This document shows positions 31,806-39,550 of a stretch of DNA of 64,000 nucleotides, piece by piece. The position numbers and the translations under genes were made by a program. Numbering within the stretch: the stretch's first letter is position 1; every line of letters begins with the position of its first letter. Under the pieces are notes generated by a model. That model did no database searches. It had not been told where the DNA came from and was given only the letters and a program-made list of their open reading frames with translations. The DNA comes from Akkermansia muciniphila (GTDB taxonomy: Bacteria > Verrucomicrobiota > Verrucomicrobiia > Limisphaerales > BJHT01): positions 26,427 to 90,426 of the forward strand of contig CAMAUZ010000023.1 of assembly GCA_945861535.1 (NCBI GenBank), read 5' to 3'.

Positions 31806-32363
31806 TCAATCCTTGACCGGGAAAACCTCCTGCTCCTTAGCTTCTTCCAGCTTGTGCTTCCACTTCTGCGTCCCCGCATGAGTGCCACCGAGGGACAGCA
31901 GTTTCTCCTTGTTGTAAATCATCTCCCCGCGGCTCAACCCGGTGAGCGAATAGTCTCGTTCGAGGAAGATGGCCTCCTCAGGGCAGACTTCCTGACAAAA
32001 GCCGCAGAAGATGCACCGGAGCATGTTGATCTCGAATTCCTTCGGCATCTTCTCCGCGTTGCGCCGGTCGGCGGGCTGTCCCTCGGGACCGGGCGGCGTG
32101 ATCTTGATGGCCTTGGGCGGACAGACGAATTCGCAAAGCTGGCAGGAAACGCACTTGGTGTTGTCCTCCTGATCCTTAACCAGATACGGCGCGCCACGAT
32201 AACCCTCCGGCACGACCCACTTCTGCTCGGGATACTGCATCGTGACCGACTTCCGCCGGAAGACGGTGTTCACGAAATGCCGCGCCGTCACCTTGAACCC
32301 ACCCCAGATGGCCGGTAGGTAAAGGCGTTCCCAGAAGGAAAGCTCTGTGCGTTTAACAATCAT
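31806..32363 (-). CDS. nuoI: NADH-quinone oxidoreductase subunit I (two 4Fe-4S)
   Basis: 185 residues. Two ferredoxin motifs, CVSCQLCEFVCP and CIFCGFCQEVCP, bind clusters N6a and N6b on the path to quinone. The N-terminal amphipathic stretch (FWERLYLPAIWGGFKVTARHF) docks on the membrane arm. The ATG overlaps the stop of the inserted DUF2442 gene by four bases. Confidence 0.96.
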   Translation of the reverse strand: MIVKRTELSFWERLYLPAIWGGFKVTARHFVNTVFRRKSVTMQYPEQKWVVPEGYRGAPYLVKDQEDNTKCVSCQLCEFVCPPKAIKITPPGPEGQPADRRNAEKMPKEFEINMLRCIFCGFCQEVCPEEAIFLERDYSLTGLSRGEMIYNKEKLLSLGGTHAGTQKWKHKLEEAKEQEVFPVKD

Positions 32364-32674
32364 GCTGTCGCCTTCAATTTCTCGGTTTTCTTCGCGACCG
32401 GCTTCGCTTTGGAAAGTTTGCGCCGAAACTCTGGCGAAGGCCGGCCCGCCAGCAGGCCCTCCGTACTCAGGTCTTCATCCAGATCCGGCCAGTGAATGCC
32501 ACCGCCAGCGGCACACAACTCCCATTGATTGCGCTGCTTGAGCGAGCCGCGCGCCAGCCGGGGATACCACTGGACCGGCACGCTCAGAACGCGGCCGTCC
32601 AGCAATTCCACCGTCAACATGGTCGCGGTGACCTTCACGTCTTTTACTCGCGGATCAGGGATCAAAGTAGTCAT
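32360..32674 (-). CDS. DUF2442 protein, partner of DUF4160, inserted in nuo operon
   Basis: 104 residues. The DUF2442 core is VKDVKVTATMLTVELLDGRVLSVPVQWYPRL followed by WELCAAGGGIHWPDLDEDLSTEGLLAG, a classic DUF2442 sequence. A Lys-rich tail follows (KKTEKLKATA). DUF2442/DUF4160 neighbours are regarded as toxin-antitoxin-like; which member is the toxin is unsettled. It overlaps the DUF4160 gene by 20 bases and nuoI by four, so its translation is tied to complex I. A second DUF2442 lies at 35695-35958. Confidence 0.88.
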   Translation of the reverse strand: MTTLIPDPRVKDVKVTATMLTVELLDGRVLSVPVQWYPRLARGSLKQRNQWELCAAGGGIHWPDLDEDLSTEGLLAGRPSPEFRRKLSKAKPVAKKTEKLKATA

Positions 32675-32891
32675 GCCACTGTCTCAATAACTCGATCTGG
32701 TGTTCGAAAATAATCTGTCCGATGCGTTTCAACTCGGCCGGCTTGTAGCCTTCGTTGGATGCCAGCCGGATCGGCTCCAACCAATACTTGGCGGACGCGC
32801 CGCCCTTGTCCACATGGACATGCGCTGGTTCGTTCCCTTCTTCGCTGAAGAAGTAGAATCGAAAACCGCTTTCTCGCAGGACGACTGGCAT
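32655..32891 (-). CDS. DUF4160 protein, inserted in nuo operon
   Basis: 78 residues: MPVVLRESGFRFYFFSEEGNEPAHVHV followed by GASAKYWLEPIRLASNEGYKPAELKRI, matching the DUF4160 signature FFYSxExxPxHVHV. It starts one base after the nuoH stop and overlaps DUF2442 by 20 bases. The partner order (DUF4160 then DUF2442) is the same as in the second pair at 35.7-36.3 kb. Confidence 0.88.
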   Translation of the reverse strand: MPVVLRESGFRFYFFSEEGNEPAHVHVDKGGASAKYWLEPIRLASNEGYKPAELKRIGQIIFEHQIELLRQWHDYFDP

Positions 32892-32892
32892 T

Positions 32893-33942
32893 TCATTTCG
32901 CGCCTTGCAGCCACAGCACCACCGCCGTCGCCAAAATGTTCGCCAAGGCCACCGGGATGAACCGCCGCCAGCCCAAATCCATCAACTGATCATAGCGGAA
33001 GCGCGGCAGCATCCAGCGCACCCAGATGAACACCCCCATCAGCGCCACGATCTTCCCGAGGAAAATCCCGATGTGGAGCAACCCGCCCGTCAGCGTGCTC
33101 GCCGGCTGGTCCAGGCCGCCAAACGGCAGCGTCCAGCCGCCGAAAAAGAGCGTCACCATCATGGCCGACGACGTGATCATGTTGGCGTACTCAGCCATGA
33201 AAAACAGCGCGAACTTCATCGAGCTGTACTCCGTGTGATACCCGCCCACCAGCTCGGTCTCTGATTCCGGCAGATCGAACGGCAGACGATTGGTCTCGGC
33301 GAACGCCGCCACGAGAAAGATGAAGAACGACACCGGCTGCTTGAACACCAACCACGCGCCGCCCGACTGGTAGTTAATCACCTGACTTAGATTGAGATCG
33401 CCCACCAGCATGAACACCGGGATGACACTCATGCCCATCGCGATCTCATAGGAAATCATCTGCGCGCTCGAACGGATGCCGCCGAGGAAGGGATACTTCG
33501 AGTTGGCCGCATACCCCGCCAGCACGATGCCATACACGCCGAGCGACACGATGCCGAAGGTGTAAAGAATCCCCACGTTCAGGTCCGCAATGACCATCTT
33601 CTGTTTGCCCAGGAACGATCCGAACGGAATCACCGCCACGGTGAGAAACGCCGGTATGAGTGACAGAGCCGGGGCCAGCCAGAAATAGACCTTACGCACA
33701 TGGTCCGGCGTGAAGTCTTCCTTTACAAAACTCTTCAACCCATCCGCCAGCGGCTGCCAAATGCCGAACGGTCCCACCCGATTCGGCCCGACCCGGTCCT
33801 GGATGAACGCGGAAATCTTCCGCTCGGCCAGCACCGAGTAGGCGACCATCGGCAGCAAGACGAGAAAGATGGCGGCGACAATCTTCAGCGTGCTGAAGAG
33901 CAGGAACTGCTGCGTAGGACTAAGATGTTCGAGAAATGGCAT
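32893..33942 (-). CDS. nuoH: NADH-quinone oxidoreductase subunit H
   Basis: 349 residues, eight membrane helices. Conserved quinone-chamber segments are ERKISAFIQDRVGPNRVGPFGIWQPLADGLK, AETNRLPFDLPESETELVGGYHTEYSSMKF and the acidic loop before the last helices. It ends one base before the DUF4160 start. Confidence 0.97.
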   Translation of the reverse strand: MPFLEHLSPTQQFLLFSTLKIVAAIFLVLLPMVAYSVLAERKISAFIQDRVGPNRVGPFGIWQPLADGLKSFVKEDFTPDHVRKVYFWLAPALSLIPAFLTVAVIPFGSFLGKQKMVIADLNVGILYTFGIVSLGVYGIVLAGYAANSKYPFLGGIRSSAQMISYEIAMGMSVIPVFMLVGDLNLSQVINYQSGGAWLVFKQPVSFFIFLVAAFAETNRLPFDLPESETELVGGYHTEYSSMKFALFFMAEYANMITSSAMMVTLFFGGWTLPFGGLDQPASTLTGGLLHIGIFLGKIVALMGVFIWVRWMLPRFRYDQLMDLGWRRFIPVALANILATAVVLWLQGAK

Positions 33943-33955
33943 CGAAGTTTGAAAG

Positions 33956-35698
33956 TCAGATTTGCACCGTCACCCCGAGGTCGCCCAAGCCACCCCACGT
34001 CAGGCCATTGAACCCCGGAACTTCCCGCGCCATCTGGTTGAACAAGCCCTCAATGCTCACGAAGCCATCCTGACCGGTGACATTAAAGACGAGGTCGTGC
34101 AGGAACTCCCACTCAGCCCGCGCGTCGCCCTTCGGCTCGATGGCTTTCATGAAACGCTGTACGCGCCCTTTGACATTGGTGAAGCTGCCGCGCTTCTCGA
34201 CGTGCGCGCAGCCGGGCAACAGATAGTGCGCGGCGGCGGTCGTCGCATTCGGCAGAATGTCGCTGACAATCAGTGTCTCCACTTTGGCTAGCAATTCGAC
34301 GCTGATGCCGTGTTTCGTCACGTCTTCGCCGAAGACGATCAGCGTCTTGATCGTTCCGGCGGCGATGCCTGCGGCGATGCGAGGCAGGTTGATGCCGGCC
34401 TCGGTGAAAGCGATGCCGGTGAGCCGGGCGCCGTTGGTGTTCGGGTTCTTGTCCGAATTCACCAGCAATTTGTCACCTTCACCCACGCGCGGCACTGAGT
34501 CGGTGATGGCCCCAAATTTCTTAGCCAGTTTGCTCAGCAGGAATAACTCCTCATTCGTCTGCCGCGCCGAAGCGACGATGGCGACCGAGCCTTGCGACGC
34601 GCGGCGGAGTTTCTCGGAAAGCTCCTTGATCACCGGTATCCACGAGGATACTTCCCGCTCACCAGAACTGGTCCGCCGAACGACCTGGGTAAGGCGATCT
34701 TCGCGGTTGATCCATTTGTAGTTCAGCCGTCCTGAGTCACACATCCAGGTGGAATTGACCGCGTCGTTCTGGCGCGGTTCGTAGCGATAGACCTTCTCTT
34801 CGCGCGAACCGATGATGGTGTTGCAGCCGGTGCCGCAACTGGTGCAGAGGCTCTTGGTCTCCTTGAGAAACCACACCCGCATCTGGAACCGGAAATCCTT
34901 CGAGGTCAGCGCGCCCACCGGGCAGATGTCCACGGTGTTGAGCGTGTAGTTATTATCAAACTGAGTACCCGGGAAAGCCGCGATGGTGTTGTAGCTGCCG
35001 CGGTTCACGATGCCCAGCTTGTCATCGCCCGCGATGTCCTTGGTGAAACGGATGCAGCGCGTGCAGAGAATGCAGCGCTCGTCGTCGAGCACGATGCGCG
35101 GCCCGAGATCGACCGACTTGGGCTTGTGAACCTTGGCCTCGACGAAGCGGCTCGTGGCCTGACCATGCTCGACCGAGTACTCCTGTAACTTGCACTCACC
35201 CGCCTGATCACAGATCGGACAGTCGAGCGGATGATTGATGAGCAACTCTTCCAGCACACCCTCGCGCATCTGCTTCGTCGCGGGCGAACTCGGATAAATC
35301 TCCATGCCCGGTGAAATGGGCGTCGCACATGCGATGGCTCCGCGTGGTGTCTGCGGTTCGTAGGGCAGGGTCTGTCGTGCGATTTTCGGCGTGCCATCGT
35401 CATTCAGGAGCGGCTTGCGATCCGGTCCCATCGCGGGCAGACCGAACTCCACCAGACACATGCGGCAGTTACCCGCGATCGGCAGCTTCGGATGATAGCA
35501 ATAGTGCGGTACCTCCTTGGCGGCGATCTGACAGGCCTGCAGCATCGTGGTCGGCACCAGCTTGCCCTGCCAGTCAGGCATGAGCTTGGGCACTTCGACC
35601 TCGCGGCCGTCCACCTTGATCTTGAGCTTCTCGACCGGCGGCGGCGCGGCGGGCGCAGCGGGCTTGGTTTCGGTTGTTACGGCGGTGGACATGGTCAT
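33956..35698 (-). CDS. nuoG: NADH-quinone oxidoreductase subunit G, short form
   Basis: 580 residues. A ferredoxin-like N-terminus holds the 2Fe-2S ligands (CYHP, NCRMC), the His-containing 4Fe-4S motif, the second 4Fe-4S ligands (CDQAGEC; CILCTRCIRF) and a further CTSCGTGCN motif. The molybdopterin-like C-terminal half is much shorter than in E. coli NuoG (about 900 residues) but still ends with VKGRVQRFMKAIEPKGDARAEWE. Compact NuoG is usual in some phyla, so I do not call it truncated. The ATG overlaps the stop of the second DUF2442 gene. Confidence 0.94.
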   Translation of the reverse strand: MTMSTAVTTETKPAAPAAPPPVEKLKIKVDGREVEVPKLMPDWQGKLVPTTMLQACQIAAKEVPHYCYHPKLPIAGNCRMCLVEFGLPAMGPDRKPLLNDDGTPKIARQTLPYEPQTPRGAIACATPISPGMEIYPSSPATKQMREGVLEELLINHPLDCPICDQAGECKLQEYSVEHGQATSRFVEAKVHKPKSVDLGPRIVLDDERCILCTRCIRFTKDIAGDDKLGIVNRGSYNTIAAFPGTQFDNNYTLNTVDICPVGALTSKDFRFQMRVWFLKETKSLCTSCGTGCNTIIGSREEKVYRYEPRQNDAVNSTWMCDSGRLNYKWINREDRLTQVVRRTSSGEREVSSWIPVIKELSEKLRRASQGSVAIVASARQTNEELFLLSKLAKKFGAITDSVPRVGEGDKLLVNSDKNPNTNGARLTGIAFTEAGINLPRIAAGIAAGTIKTLIVFGEDVTKHGISVELLAKVETLIVSDILPNATTAAAHYLLPGCAHVEKRGSFTNVKGRVQRFMKAIEPKGDARAEWEFLHDLVFNVTGQDGFVSIEGLFNQMAREVPGFNGLTWGGLGDLGVTVQI

Positions 35699-35958
35699 GA
35701 AATTTCACCGCGGTGAAGGTCAGTGATTGGAAAAATCATCTGGTAGTCGCCCCACATAAGGTCGCCATCGTGGATGCTAAAGCGCTTAAACTTCGACAGG
35801 TCGCGGTAGTCGGTCGTGTCCGGATTGCGCGCCTTGGCTAGGAATGGGCCAAAATCTACGATGCGTTCCATTCCGTCGTTGAACGATACATGAATCTTGT
35901 AGCCCGACACATAGCGGGCCTTGGTCACTTCGAGATAGTCAACAGCAGCGGCTTTCAT
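35695..35958 (-). CDS. DUF2442 protein (second copy) in nuo operon
   Basis: 87 residues with YKIHVSFNDGMERIVDFGPFL and a terminal HDGDLMWGDYQMIFPITDLHRG, matching the short DUF2442 subtype. It differs strongly from the 104-residue copy at 32.4 kb, so this is not a recent duplication. Joined to DUF4160 and to nuoG by four-base ATGA overlaps on both sides. Confidence 0.85.
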   Translation of the reverse strand: MKAAAVDYLEVTKARYVSGYKIHVSFNDGMERIVDFGPFLAKARNPDTTDYRDLSKFKRFSIHDGDLMWGDYQMIFPITDLHRGEIS

Positions 35959-36260
35959 TTGATCCTCCGGGTGATGATTTCTGGCTTGGTGCGAACATTA
36001 TGGACAAAGAAGTTGATCCAGCGTCCGACAATCTCGTCGGCCCTGGCTTCGACAAACGATTCGAAGTCTCGCAACTTCTGGCCTTCGAGCGGACGTTTGC
36101 CGGGTATCTCGCCGATTTCGACTCGGACAACCTCTCCATCTTCCACGATGATTTCCGCCCGGCTCTCGCGCCCGGCGTGCTTGCCGTGAACATGAATCGG
36201 CTCGTGCTCATTGGAGTAGAAGAAAATGAGGATACCAAGATATTCGTAGAGCTTGGGCAT
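35955..36260 (-). CDS. DUF4160 protein (second copy) in nuo operon
   Basis: 101 residues from the ATG giving MPKLYEYLGILIFFYSNEHEPIHVHG, the DUF4160 signature with HVHG. It is followed by GRESRAEIIVEDGEVVRVEIGEIPGKRPLEG. The track start at 36332 adds a non-conserved Arg-rich stretch that overlaps the 53-residue ORF. Coupled to DUF2442 by ATGA. Only about 30 percent identical by eye to the copy at 32.7 kb, suggesting independent acquisition. Confidence 0.85.
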   Translation of the reverse strand: MPKLYEYLGILIFFYSNEHEPIHVHGKHAGRESRAEIIVEDGEVVRVEIGEIPGKRPLEGQKLRDFESFVEARADEIVGRWINFFVHNVRTKPEIITRRIK

Positions 36261-36267
36261 TGCTTTC

Positions 36268-36429
36268 TCACGCTTTAGTGCTGGTGGAGATTTTCGGTGC
36301 CTCAGGCCCGCCGCGCCCCGCCGCGCACTCATGGGTGAGCCGGTTGGCGAAGCCGAGGAACCGCCATGCGCTGACCTCGCCAGTGACGCGATCAGCCAGC
36401 TTCACTAAGAAATGTTTCGGTAACTTCAT
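36268..36429 (-). CDS. 53-residue protein coupled to DUF2283, unknown
   Basis: Too short for the ORF track. ATG at 36427-36429 overlaps the DUF2283 TGA by four bases, and the stop is seven bases before the DUF4160 start. The sequence begins MKLPKHFLVKLADRVTGEVSAW and contains a short amphipathic helix and one Cys. No family recognised. The tight packing on both sides is the argument that it is translated. Confidence 0.55.
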   Translation of the reverse strand: MKLPKHFLVKLADRVTGEVSAWRFLGFANRLTHECAAGRGGPEAPKISTSTKA

Positions 36430-36653
36430 TTAAACGGGGCCGCCGCCAGCGCGATGTTTTCCACAATGAGTCTCGGCAACTGACCCGAACCGAGCACCCG
36501 CTTGGCATCCAGCACTTCAATGCCGACGAGTTGCTCGCCTTCACCCATGTTGAGCGCGACCTCATCGCTGAGGCGCACCGTCCGGCATTGCCGCGGGCCG
36601 TCCAGCAGGCGGATGTAGAGCGCGTCCACTTCGGAGTCGTAGCTGATTTTCAT
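36426..36653 (-). CDS. DUF2283 protein in nuo operon
   Basis: 75 residues: MKISYDSEVDALYIRLLDG, then VRLSDEVALNMGEGEQLVGIEVLDAKRVLG, the complete DUF2283 pattern. DUF2283 and DUF4258 are repeatedly found next to each other and are treated as a putative toxin-antitoxin pair. It starts 12 bases after the DUF4258 stop. Confidence 0.92.
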   Translation of the reverse strand: MKISYDSEVDALYIRLLDGPRQCRTVRLSDEVALNMGEGEQLVGIEVLDAKRVLGSGQLPRLIVENIALAAAPFK

Positions 36654-36665
36654 AGTGTCAACCGG

Positions 36666-36920
36666 CTAAAAGTAGAACGTGTAAACGGTGATGACCACAA
36701 TCTCATTCGCTTCTTCTTTGATCACCGGCGCCACCTGCTTGATGGCATAGCGACGACCATTCCAGTCGGCGTTGAACTGGAAATTCTCGCGGCACAGTTC
36801 GCGTCCGTGTTTGGCTGTTTCGCGGCCGCCGCTTCGGATGCTTTCAATGACTTCATCGTGAGTGGCCCCACGTTCCACGCACTGCTCTTGCGCATGGCGG
36901 GTGAGGCGAATTGGTTTCAT
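36666..36920 (-). CDS. DUF4258 protein in nuo operon
   Basis: 84 residues: RLTRHAQEQCVERGATHDEVIESIRSG (the RHAxxRxxERGI-like lead of DUF4258), then FQFNADWNGRRYAIKQVAPVIKEEANEIVVITVYTFY. The fold resembles RelE/BrnT-type small RNases by pattern only. The ATG overlaps the nuoF stop by four bases (36917-36920), so it is read from the nuo message. Confidence 0.9.
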   Translation of the reverse strand: MKPIRLTRHAQEQCVERGATHDEVIESIRSGGRETAKHGRELCRENFQFNADWNGRRYAIKQVAPVIKEEANEIVVITVYTFYF

Positions 36921-38344
36921 CTGTGAGTGCTCGCGGCCGCCTTTATCTCCGGCGACTGGCCGGCAACCTTCGTCCTTGCCTCATCCGCCGCGCCCTTCGC
37001 TTCAAACTCATCCCTGAATTTGCTGACAAAACTCAGAACCGGCCACGCGCAGGCCTCGCCAAACGCGCAGATCGTGCGGCCCTGAATGTTGCTGGCGATT
37101 TTGACCAGGTAGTCGGCGTCCGCCTTGCGGCCCTCGCCGTGGGTCATGCGATGCAGCGCCTTGCTCATCCAGAGGGAGCCTTCGCGGCAGGGGGTGCATT
37201 GGCCGCAGCTTTCGTGGGCGTAGAACTCACTAACATTGGCGAGACAATCGACGATGTCGCGGCTGTCATCCATGACAATCACCGCGCTCGATCCGGACAT
37301 CGTGCCGGCCTGCTGGAGTGAGTCGAAATCGTAGGGGAGGTCGAGCAATGGGACATCGACTTTCGCCATCTGGCCATCCGCGCCCTTGCGATTGAGTTTG
37401 AAGACTTCACCAGCCTTCAAGACTTTCGCTGAGGAGCCACCGGGAATCACGGCCTTGAGTTTCCGTCCATCGCGCAAGCCCTGGCCGAAGTTGTCGTGGT
37501 TGATAAGTTCGCCGAGCGTGACTTTGCCCACTTCGATCTCGAAATACCCTGGGCGCTTCACGTCGCCACTGAGACTTACGATGCGCGTGCCAGTGTTGTT
37601 GGGCGTGCCCAGCTTCGCGTATTCGGCGCTGCCCATGTTCACGATGTGCTTCACATGGCAGAGGGTCTCGACGTTGTTCACAATCGTCGGACACTGATAG
37701 AGACCGAGCACCGCCGGGAAATAGGGTGGCTTGATGCGCGGATAGGGACGCTTGCCTTCGAGCGATTCGATCAGGCCGGTCTCTTCGCCGCAGATGTAAG
37801 CGCCCGCGCCGCGGTGGACGTGGATTTCGAGGTCGTAGCCACTGCCGAGAATGTTCTTGCCGAGAAAACCCTTCGCCCGCGCTTCCTTCAGCGCCCGGTT
37901 CAGGATGCGCGCGCCCTCGGGCATTTCGCCGCGGATGTAGAGGTAGGCCAGCTTCACATCATTCGCCCAGCAAGAGAGAATCATCCCCTCAATGAGCTGA
38001 TGCGGGTCCTTGTGCATGATCTGGCGGTCTTTGAAAGTGCCCGGCTCGGACTCGTCCGCGTTGCAAATCAGGTAAATGGGCTTGCCGCTGCGGCGGTCCA
38101 CCAGCGACCACTTGAGGCCGCATGAGAAGCCCGCCCCGCCGCGGCCACGCAAGCCCGACGCCTTCACGTCTTCGCGCACCTGCTCCTGCGGCGACATCTT
38201 CTTGCCGTCCGGCAGGTCCTTGGGCGCGAGCGCAAGCACCTTCTTGAGCGCCTCATAGCCGCCGTGCCGCAGGTAACACTCCATGTCGGAGGTGTAACCC
38301 GCCTGATCGACGTTTTTTAGTATCAGTCTGAATTCCTGCGGCAT
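36917..38344 (-). CDS. nuoF: NADH-quinone oxidoreductase subunit F (FMN, NADH site)
   Basis: 475 residues. The NADH-binding loop is GLRGRGGAGFSCGLKW; the FMN region contains NADESEPGTFKDR and GAGAYICGEETGLIESLEGKRPYPR. The N3 4Fe-4S ligands are ESCGQCTPCREGS plus a distal Cys near CAFGEACAWP. A C-terminal tail of about 20 residues beyond the usual end is Ala/Glu-rich. A plus-strand tRNA-Gln and a small ORF separate it from nuoE. Confidence 0.97.
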   Translation of the reverse strand: MPQEFRLILKNVDQAGYTSDMECYLRHGGYEALKKVLALAPKDLPDGKKMSPQEQVREDVKASGLRGRGGAGFSCGLKWSLVDRRSGKPIYLICNADESEPGTFKDRQIMHKDPHQLIEGMILSCWANDVKLAYLYIRGEMPEGARILNRALKEARAKGFLGKNILGSGYDLEIHVHRGAGAYICGEETGLIESLEGKRPYPRIKPPYFPAVLGLYQCPTIVNNVETLCHVKHIVNMGSAEYAKLGTPNNTGTRIVSLSGDVKRPGYFEIEVGKVTLGELINHDNFGQGLRDGRKLKAVIPGGSSAKVLKAGEVFKLNRKGADGQMAKVDVPLLDLPYDFDSLQQAGTMSGSSAVIVMDDSRDIVDCLANVSEFYAHESCGQCTPCREGSLWMSKALHRMTHGEGRKADADYLVKIASNIQGRTICAFGEACAWPVLSFVSKFRDEFEAKGAADEARTKVAGQSPEIKAAASTHR

Positions 38345-38350
38345 AGGGCC

Positions 38351-38378
38351 TTGACTCTCAGTTTGAAATCTCTAGGTT
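38351..38378 (+). promoter_or_regulatory. Possible sigma70-type promoter for tRNA-Gln
   Basis: TTGACT (38351-38356), a 16-base spacer, and TAGGTT (38373-38378), 15 bases before the tRNA. The -35 box is close to consensus but the -10 box is weak. It overlaps no gene. Confidence 0.4.
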
Positions 38379-38393
38379 AACCGCGCTCCGGGT

Positions 38394-38467
38394 TGCCCGA
38401 TGGTGTAACGGTAGCACAGCAGATTCTGAATCTGCTTGTCGTGGTTCAAATCCATGTCGGGCAGCCA
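38394..38467 (+). tRNA. tRNA-Gln (anticodon CTG), CCA encoded
   Basis: Acceptor arms TGCCCGA (38394-38400) and TCGGGCA (38457-38463) pair fully, followed by discriminator G and encoded CCA. The anticodon stem GCAGA/TCTGC encloses loop TTCTGAA with anticodon CTG at 38426-38428, and the T arm contains GGTTCAAATCC. Folding by eye gives a normal cloverleaf with a weak first acceptor pair (T-A), a known tRNA-Gln identity feature. It lies on the strand opposite to the nuo genes, between nuoF and nuoE, and its 3' end overlaps the tail of a small minus-strand ORF. Confidence 0.95.
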
Positions 38468-38679
38468 AATTTCTTCACGTGGTTGTCGAAGTCTCGTTTT
38501 CCTTCGAGGCCGCGCCCCCAAAAGCCGAGTTCCATCATCTTGGCGACATTCAAAGCCCATCGCTCGTCCGGAGTCGCGGCCATGGCTTTGGAGTAGCGAA
38601 TCAAGTCGGCTTCGCTCATTCCGGACATGCCCTTGAGCTTGCGATACACCTTTCGCCAGTCTTTGAGGCTTGTTTTCAT
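38446..38679 (-). CDS. 77-residue protein overlapping tRNA-Gln 3' end
   Basis: From the ATG giving MKTSLKDWRKVYRKLKGMSGMSEADLIRYSKAMAATPDERWALNVAKMMELGFWG (motifs: KAMAATPDERW, VAKMMELGFWG). It looks like a small helical regulator. Its last codons and stop lie inside the opposing tRNA gene (38446-38467). It begins 37 bases after the nuoE stop. The track start at 38760 adds Arg-rich antisense-like sequence and is rejected. Function unknown; an antitoxin-like gene is possible. Confidence 0.55.
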   Translation of the reverse strand: MKTSLKDWRKVYRKLKGMSGMSEADLIRYSKAMAATPDERWALNVAKMMELGFWGRGLEGKRDFDNHVKKFGCPTWI

Positions 38680-38716
38680 CTTTGCCTTTCGTCGGCATGG
38701 TTCGGGCATGGTTTGC

Positions 38717-39202
38717 TCAACGACCCTGCGCAATAATCTCCGCCGCCTGCGCCGTGCCAACCTTCTCGTGCAAGGTCTCGTTCACCAGCACCACCGGGGC
38801 CGTGCCGCAGCTCGCGAGACACTCGACAAATTCGACGGTGAACTTCCCGTCCGGCGTGGTCTGCGGGACGTGGGCGTGGGCATCGAGGCCGAGTTTGTCA
38901 CAAAAGTGTTTGCGCACATCCGCGCTCCCCGCCAGCGCGCAGCTCAACGTGCGGCACACTTTGATGTGTGTCTTGCCCAGCGGTTCCTGCCGGAACATCG
39001 GGTAGAAAGTAACCAGCTCGTAAACGTTGATCGGCTGCAGTCCGAGCTTCGCCGCCGTCCACTCCATCGCCTCTTTGGAAATCCAGCCAAAGTGCTCCTG
39101 CAACGCGTGCAGCAGCATCAGCGACGCGCTCCGCTTCTGCGGATAGTGCGTGATCAACTCATCGATCTCGGCTTCGAGCGGCGTGGGAACAGTGAAGGTC
39201 AT
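38717..39202 (-). CDS. nuoE: NADH-quinone oxidoreductase subunit E (2Fe-2S)
   Basis: 161 residues. Thioredoxin-like ferredoxin with ligands in CRTLSCALAG and ECLASCGTAPVVLVN (cluster N1a). The helical N-terminus LMLLHALQEHFGWISKEAMEW is typical. It starts 27 bases after the stop of the unknown gene downstream of nuoD. Confidence 0.96.
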   Translation of the reverse strand: MTFTVPTPLEAEIDELITHYPQKRSASLMLLHALQEHFGWISKEAMEWTAAKLGLQPINVYELVTFYPMFRQEPLGKTHIKVCRTLSCALAGSADVRKHFCDKLGLDAHAHVPQTTPDGKFTVEFVECLASCGTAPVVLVNETLHEKVGTAQAAEIIAQGR

Positions 39203-39229
39203 GGCGAAATCAATTGGCGGCGCCGGCGT

Positions 39230-39550
39230 TCAAGGTGTTCGAGAATTTCCCGCGCAGACGGGTCGCGCTCGATATTCGGAAGAGCGCTGATTTTCCGCCG
39301 CCGTGGCGAGTTCGGAGCAATGGATTCGGCGCCGCGCACGGGAAAAAATGGCTTGCTGTTCGATCAGACCGGACGACTCGCGCACCGGCTGCGACAGCGC
39401 GGCGTGGGTGAAAAGTTCATCCAGCATCTCCATCGCCTTGACCGTGTCCGTCGCGCGGATTTCCTCGGCGCGAACCTGCTCCAGCAGCGGCCCGGCCGTT
39501 CTCCACGCCTGCATCCTGGGGCGCGCGTTTTCTTGGTCGGTCGCGGTCAT
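39230..39550 (-). CDS. 106-residue unknown protein between nuoD and nuoE
   Basis: ATG at 39548-39550 overlaps the nuoD TGA by four bases (ATGA), so I start here and reject the track start at 39922 (antisense to nuoD). The sequence begins MTATDQENARPRMQAWRTAGPLLEQVR, followed by EEIRATDTVKAMEMLDELF and SGLIEQQAIFSRARR. It is helical and acidic-basic mixed, with no metal motif. Coupling to nuoD suggests an accessory or assembly role or a stowaway gene. No family recognised. Confidence 0.65.
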   Translation of the reverse strand: MTATDQENARPRMQAWRTAGPLLEQVRAEEIRATDTVKAMEMLDELFTHAALSQPVRESSGLIEQQAIFSRARRRIHCSELATAAENQRSSEYRARPVCAGNSRTP

